In this document: piece by piece, positions 5,283-8,600 of the stretch
How positions within the stretch are numbered: the first letter of the stretch is position 1
Layout of the letters: each line of letters starts with the position of its first letter
From: Verrucomicrobiota bacterium
GTDB taxonomy: Bacteria; Verrucomicrobiota; Verrucomicrobiia; Chthoniobacterales; UBA10450
Assembly: GCA_003219095.1 (NCBI GenBank)
Contig: QHPM01000228.1
Location: forward strand, 1-8,600
Length of the DNA stretch: 8,600 nucleotides
Direction of reading: 5' to 3'
Notes under the pieces: model-generated
Told to the model about the DNA's origin: nothing
The model's database searches: none
The model's input: only the letters and a program-made list of their open reading frames with translations
Position numbers and translations under genes: made by a program

Positions 5283-7217
5283 ATGAAAACGCCGCTGGAA
5301 GCGCCGCCGGAACAAGTCAAAGCCGAAACCGGTGTAAAAGACACCCCGAAGCCCGGCGCCGCTCCCATCATTGACACTTCCAAGATGTCCGCGGGCAAGG
5401 CCGCCGCGCTCGAGCTGGCGGAAGCATCGCGTGATCCACTCGATGAACGCGGCAGCTTCGCCAGCAACCTCTTCATCGGAAAATTCGGTTTCGAGCGCAT
5501 TTTTCCCTATCCCGCACAGAGTGAGGAAGACCGCGCCAAAGGCGAGGCGTTTCTCACCGAGCTAAAAAATTATCTGCGGGACCACGTTGATGCCGATGAG
5601 ATCGATCGGACCGGCGAGATTCCGCAGAAAAACATCGAAGAACTTTTCGCGATGGGTGCGTTCGGCGTGAAAATTCCCCAGCAATACGAGGGCCTCGGTT
5701 TGTCACAGGTAAATTATGGCCGCGCCGCGATGCTGCTCGGCAGTTGGGACGCAAACCTGACTGCGCTCGTTTCCGCGCATCAATCCATCGGCGTTCCACA
5801 GCCACTGCTCCTTTTCGGCACCGAAGAGCAGAAGAAAAAATATTTGCCGCGAGTGGCGCGCCGCGAAATCTCGGCCTTCGCCCTGACGGAATGGAATGCC
5901 GGCTCCGATCCCGCGAACATGAGTTTGCGCGCCGATCCAACCGAAGACGGGTCCGCCTTTATCCTCAATGGCGAAAAACTCTGGTGCACGAATTTAATCA
6001 AAGCCGGCGTGCTGGTGGTGATGGCGAAGACGCCGCCGAAAATCGTGAACGGCAAGGAGCGCAAGCAGATCACCGCTTTTATTGTCGACGTCGATTCGCC
6101 CGGGCTCGAAATCACTTATCGCTGTCACTTCATGGGCCTGCGCGCGCTCTACAACGGCATCGTGAAATTTACCAATGTGCACGTGCCGCGCGAAAACATG
6201 ATCGCGAACGAAGGCCAGGGGTTGAAGGTCGCGCTAACGACTCTAAACACGGGACGGCTGACGATTCCGGCGGCGTGCGTCGGTCTATCGAAGCGTCTGC
6301 TCGAGATCTGCCGTAAATGGGCCAAGGAACGCGTGCAATGGGGCGTGCCAATCGGCCAACACTACGCCATCGCCGGAAAAATTGCGGAGATGGCGGGCAA
6401 TGTTTTCGCGATGGAAGCGATGACATTTTTAACCAGTGCGCTGGTCGATCGCAAAGCGGGAGATCTGCGGATCGAAACCGCGATGTGCAAGATGTGGGCG
6501 ACAGAAACGACCTGGCGCAATGCCGATGAAGCGATGCAGGTGCGCGGAGGGCGCGGTTACGAAACGGCGGAATCGCTGGCGGGCCGGGGGGAGGAACCGG
6601 TCGCGGTCGAGCGTTTTCTGCGGGATTGCCGCATCAACATGATTTTCGAAGGCTCGAGCGAAATCATGCGGCTGTTTATCGCGCGCGAAGCGCTCGATCC
6701 GCATTTGAAAGTTGGGGGTGCTATCTTCAATACCCAGTTGCCCATGTCGCAGCGATTAAAAGCTGTTTTTACTTCCGGAAAGTTTTACGCCGGCTGGTAT
6801 CCGAAACAGTGGTTGCTCGCGAATGCCGGCAAACTCGACAAACTTCATCCCGATCTACGCCCGCACGCCCGCTACGCCGCGCGCACAAGCAAGAAATTGG
6901 CGCGCGGATTATTTCACGCCATGGCGCGCTTCGGCCCGAAGCTGGATCGCGAGCAATTGTTGCTCTCGCGTTTCGTTGGGATCGCGACGGAACTTTTCGC
7001 AATCAGTGCTACATGCTCGTTCGCGCAATACAAGATCGACTCCGGTGAGCCGGCTGATGAAGTCCTCTCGGTCGCGAGTTATTTCTGTCGCTCCGCCAAA
7101 ATGCGAATCGATCATCATTTTGCCGGTACCTCGCGCAATGCTGACCGCGCCGGCTACGATCTGACCCAGGAATTGCTAGCCGGAAAACACGAAAGTTTTC
7201 GCAGGGGAATTGTGTAA
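5283..7217 (+). CDS. Long-form acyl-CoA dehydrogenase (VLCAD/ACAD9-like)
   Basis: FAD-dependent desaturation of acyl-CoA to trans-2-enoyl-CoA, the first step of beta-oxidation, with electrons normally passed to ETF. 644 residues, against about 380-400 for short- and medium-chain enzymes; the extra length is a roughly 70-residue N-terminal leader and about 170 residues after the catalytic core, as in the VLCAD/ACAD9 group. Motifs in order: FALTEWNAGSD (199-209) for the flavin/substrate site, then GEKLWCTN, RVQWGVPIG, QVRGGRGYET, and IFEGSSEIMRLFIAREAL with the expected catalytic base Glu456. The start at 5283 follows directly on a palindromic repeat and has no Shine-Dalgarno. The ATG at codon 35 (5385) is a possible alternative, because the first 34 residues are low in conserved features. 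It lies downstream of the hydratase/hydroxyacyl-CoA dehydrogenase, so a beta-oxidation operon is likely. Chain-length preference is inferred from architecture only. Confidence 0.95.
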   Translation: MKTPLEAPPEQVKAETGVKDTPKPGAAPIIDTSKMSAGKAAALELAEASRDPLDERGSFASNLFIGKFGFERIFPYPAQSEEDRAKGEAFLTELKNYLRDHVDADEIDRTGEIPQKNIEELFAMGAFGVKIPQQYEGLGLSQVNYGRAAMLLGSWDANLTALVSAHQSIGVPQPLLLFGTEEQKKKYLPRVARREISAFALTEWNAGSDPANMSLRADPTEDGSAFILNGEKLWCTNLIKAGVLVVMAKTPPKIVNGKERKQITAFIVDVDSPGLEITYRCHFMGLRALYNGIVKFTNVHVPRENMIANEGQGLKVALTTLNTGRLTIPAACVGLSKRLLEICRKWAKERVQWGVPIGQHYAIAGKIAEMAGNVFAMEAMTFLTSALVDRKAGDLRIETAMCKMWATETTWRNADEAMQVRGGRGYETAESLAGRGEEPVAVERFLRDCRINMIFEGSSEIMRLFIAREALDPHLKVGGAIFNTQLPMSQRLKAVFTSGKFYAGWYPKQWLLANAGKLDKLHPDLRPHARYAARTSKKLARGLFHAMARFGPKLDREQLLLSRFVGIATELFAISATCSFAQYKIDSGEPADEVLSVASYFCRSAKMRIDHHFAGTSRNADRAGYDLTQELLAGKHESFRRGIV

Positions 7218-7228
7218 CCACGGAGATT

Positions 7229-7330
7229 AGGCATCCTGCCTGACTCGGCCGTCGGGCTTCCAGCCCGACGAGTTACAACATCGACGAACAAGATCTTCGT
7301 CGGCCGAGACAGGTTAGAAGCGTATCTGCC
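7229..7330. repeat. Composite double-hairpin palindrome, copy 2, after the acyl-CoA dehydrogenase
   Basis: Related to the element at 5166-5280 by its layout and by the shared core CTCGGCCG (left, 7244-7251) and CGGCCGAGACAGG (right, 7301-7313). It holds AGGCA-TCC-TGCCT (7229-7241), a perfect 8-bp stem GTCGGGCT/AGCCCGAC with a TCC loop (7251-7269), and CGACGAA/TTCGTCG around a 7-nt loop (7282-7302). It starts 12 bp after the stop codon. It lacks a T-run, so it is not a typical intrinsic terminator, though it may influence the 3' end of the message. Confidence 0.8.
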
Positions 7331-7336
7331 AGCCAT

Positions 7337-7401
7337 CAAGGAGCGGCGGTTTCCAAACCGCCGTTTGCTTAAGTCGGCGGCTTGGAAGCCGCCGTTCCTT
7401 G
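7337..7401. repeat. Inverted pair of GC-rich hairpins with a compensatory change
   Basis: Hairpin 1 is CGGCGGTTT, CC, AAACCGCCG (7344-7363). Hairpin 2 is CGGCGGCTT, GG, AAGCCGCCG (7375-7394). Including flanks (CAAGGAG at 7337 and the reverse complement of CAAGGAA ending at 7401), hairpin 2 is the inverted copy of hairpin 1. The only change within the stem is a T-A pair replaced by C-G, which keeps the pairing. This is the arrangement seen in REP/BIME-type elements. It lies just upstream of the small membrane protein gene. Confidence 0.88.
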
Positions 7402-7435
7402 TTTCTGCTGGCACCGCGGTTGCTCGAAAACTGGG

Positions 7436-7996
7436 ATGGTCTCCTTCGTTTTCCTGGGCCTTGCCATCGTTTGCGCGCTGATTTCTCGCGTTCTCCTGCT
7501 GATGGCGGCGATCGATATCAGCGTCTGGTGGGCGCTCGGAGTTTTTCTTCCGTTCGGCCCGCTGTTCTTCCGCCTGAATTATCCGGAACAAGCGCGCAAT
7601 TCGTATCTTTTTCGCGTTGCCACCCTCGTATGCATTTTTGGCTTTGTCGTCATGAGACCGGGATTGAATTTCAGCCCAGGGGGTAGTCGTCGCACGACGT
7701 TATTTGCGCCGCAGGCGACGCAAACCGTCGGATACGCGATGGAAAAGCCGGTTCCTTCAAAAAAGACAAACTCTGCTGCGGCGGCGCCGACGCCAACGCT
7801 GGATCAGCGTCGCGCCGCCAACGCAAGAGAACTCGAACGACTGCGCGACGTGAATGAACAACTGAAATTACGTAAGCGCGATCTTCTCCACAGCGACACC
7901 GAAAGCAACCGCGTCTACGCAATCGATCTCGCGTCATACAACGACGCGCTGGCCAAAGTCACCGCGGAAAGAAACGCCCTCGCAATCGCGAAGTAG
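7436..7996 (+). CDS. Small membrane protein with coiled-coil tail, function unknown
   Basis: I do not recognise the family. 186 residues from the ATG at 7436. Three hydrophobic segments, about 3-25, 30-47 and 57-73, suggest a small integral membrane domain. A Ser/Ala/Pro/Lys-rich linker (about 80-120) and a charged helical tail follow (about 124-185, for example RELERLRDVNEQLKLRKRDL), which looks able to form a coiled coil. The open frame extends upstream to a TTG at 7382, but that part lies in a palindromic repeat and encodes a Cys/His-rich stretch without membrane character, so I reject it as coding. No Shine-Dalgarno is evident. The neighbours, beta-oxidation on the left and lysine aminotransferase on the right, do not point to a role. 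That it is a real gene is supported by the coherent membrane-then-helix layout and by the stop falling before the next repeat. Confidence 0.7.
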   Translation: MVSFVFLGLAIVCALISRVLLLMAAIDISVWWALGVFLPFGPLFFRLNYPEQARNSYLFRVATLVCIFGFVVMRPGLNFSPGGSRRTTLFAPQATQTVGYAMEKPVPSKKTNSAAAAPTPTLDQRRAANARELERLRDVNEQLKLRKRDLLHSDTESNRVYAIDLASYNDALAKVTAERNALAIAK

Positions 7997-8033
7997 TTGA
8001 AATTAGCACGCCTTAATCCGTTTTTTTAATTCT

Positions 8034-8094
8034 GTGGAGGGACGCGCGCTGTCGCGTCCCTAAATGTGGGGCTCGCCGCGGCGAGTCCCTCCAC
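8034..8094. repeat. Nested palindromic element upstream of lat
   Basis: A perfect 9-bp outer inverted repeat, GTGGAGGGA (8034-8042) and TCCCTCCAC (8086-8094), encloses two hairpins. The first is GGGACGCG (8039-8046), 6-nt loop, CGCGTCCC (8053-8060). The second is the 14-bp perfect palindrome CTCGCCGCGGCGAG (8072-8085). The outer stem and the first hairpin share bases, so two alternative folds compete. It sits between the small membrane protein gene and the lat promoter. A T-run at 8021-8027 lies before it, not after, so it is not a canonical rightward terminator. Confidence 0.88.
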
Positions 8095-8112
8095 TAAAGC
8101 CCCCGTAGCCGG

Positions 8113-8141
8113 TTGACCGAAACTACCTTACAGAGTATCAT
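8113..8141 (+). promoter_or_regulatory. Sigma70-like promoter of lat, predicted nearly leaderless
   Basis: TTGACC (8113-8118), a 17-bp spacer, TATCAT (8136-8141): each hexamer matches consensus at five of six positions and the spacing is ideal. Transcription would start about 7 nt after the -10, at 8148-8149, while the lat ATG is at 8150. The message would therefore have almost no 5' leader, which fits the lack of a Shine-Dalgarno. It is the best promoter match noticed in this window. Confidence 0.6.
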
Positions 8142-8149
8142 TCGAGTCT

Positions 8150-8600
8150 ATGCCGCCTGTGCTCACAGAAGCGGCCCGCCCGTCAAAAAAGCGGAGTCGC
8201 ATTGCCGAAACGAAGGGCGCCGTCCATGACGGGGCATGGGCTTTGCGCGCGGTGGAGAAACATGTGCTGATGGACGGCTTCAAGATCGTAATCGATCTCG
8301 AAAAAAGTCGCGGCTCTTACTTGTATGATGTAGCAACCGGCCGACGTCTGATCGATCTCTACGGATTTTTCGGGTCGCTCACCATCGGGTTCAATCATCC
8401 GCATTTCGATGAGCCGGCAGTAAAAGAGGACTTACTGCGCGCGGCCAAATTCAAAGTCGCAAACTCGGATGTTTATTCGGAGGCCTACGCGGAATTCGTG
8501 GAAACGTTTTCTCGCGTGGCCGGATTCCCGCCGCTCGACCGCTATCTCTTTATCGAAGGCGGCGCGCTTGCGATCGAAAACACATTAAAGGCGGCGATGG
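8150..8600 (+). CDS. lat: L-lysine 6-transaminase, N-terminal part (gene runs off window)
   Basis: PLP-dependent class-III aminotransferase that moves the epsilon-amino group of L-lysine to 2-oxoglutarate, giving 2-aminoadipate 6-semialdehyde (cyclising to piperideine-6-carboxylate) and glutamate; a route of lysine catabolism. 150 codons are visible with no stop before the right edge. The match to the lysine epsilon-aminotransferase subgroup comes from HVLMDGFKIVIDLEKSRGSY (38-57), ATGRRLIDLYGFFGSLTIGF (62-81), ANSDVYSEAYAEFVETFSRV (104-123) and FIEGGALAIENTLKAA (134-149). The last contains the phosphate-cup entry typical of this group. The PLP lysine lies beyond the window, so activity cannot be judged. 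The ATG at 8150 is the only start after an in-frame TGA at 8114. The roughly 34-residue N-terminal lead is within the range expected for relatives. Confidence 0.9.
   Translation, partial: MPPVLTEAARPSKKRSRIAETKGAVHDGAWALRAVEKHVLMDGFKIVIDLEKSRGSYLYDVATGRRLIDLYGFFGSLTIGFNHPHFDEPAVKEDLLRAAKFKVANSDVYSEAYAEFVETFSRVAGFPPLDRYLFIEGGALAIENTLKAAM

Noticed and set aside
5166..7330. Composite transposon with the acyl-CoA dehydrogenase as cargo between two related elements
   Set aside because: The flanking elements are each palindromic, carry no transposase or target duplication, and the cargo fits the neighbouring beta-oxidation gene. Independent insertion is more likely.
7229..7401. Rho-independent terminators after the acyl-CoA dehydrogenase
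   Set aside because: The hairpins are strong, but none is followed by a T-run, and their sequences recur as a dispersed palindromic family.
7382..7435. Upstream extension of the small membrane protein to a TTG
   Set aside because: This stretch begins inside the 7375-7394 hairpin and encodes Cys/His-rich residues before the first membrane segment. The ATG at 7436 is the better start.

Overview
The window looks like a chromosomal stretch from a moderately high-GC, free-living heterotrophic bacterium. My best guess is the Verrucomicrobia (a soil Chthoniobacterales or 'Udaeobacter'-like lineage). That rests on the mix of protein families, the weak or absent Shine-Dalgarno sequences and the many dispersed palindromes. 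It is an impression from sequence, not the result of a search.

Positions 1-2848, minus strand: a compact transport operon read leftwards. It runs mgtE (CBS-gated Mg2+ channel), then a DUF47/PhoU-like Pit accessory protein, then a short Pit-type phosphate transporter cut off by the left edge. Gaps are 13 and 27 bp. Positions 2849-3040 are a divergent intergenic region with two weak candidate promoters and an inverted pair of 8-bp tandem arrays.

Positions 3041-7217, plus strand: fatty-acid beta-oxidation. A FadB/FadJ-type multifunctional gene (enoyl-CoA hydratase plus 3-hydroxyacyl-CoA dehydrogenase) is split into two frames at about 3484, where roughly 16 conserved codons of the hydratase domain are missing. 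A long VLCAD/ACAD9-like acyl-CoA dehydrogenase follows. Together they would cover the first three steps of the cycle; no thiolase is in view.

Positions 7218-8600, plus strand: a repeat-rich spacer, a small unrecognised membrane protein with a coiled-coil tail, another palindromic repeat, and the first 150 codons of L-lysine 6-transaminase (lat). The lat gene sits behind a good sigma70-like promoter whose predicted start point nearly coincides with the ATG.

The most striking property is the density of palindromic elements: seven in about 5.2 kb, from at least five sequence families. Most consist of two smaller units facing each other. Two lie in frame inside the hydroxyacyl-CoA dehydrogenase gene and are apparently translated, one closely abuts the start codon of the acyl-CoA dehydrogenase, and one pair of hairpins shows a compensatory base-pair change. 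No CRISPR array, tRNA, rRNA, transposase or defence gene was found.
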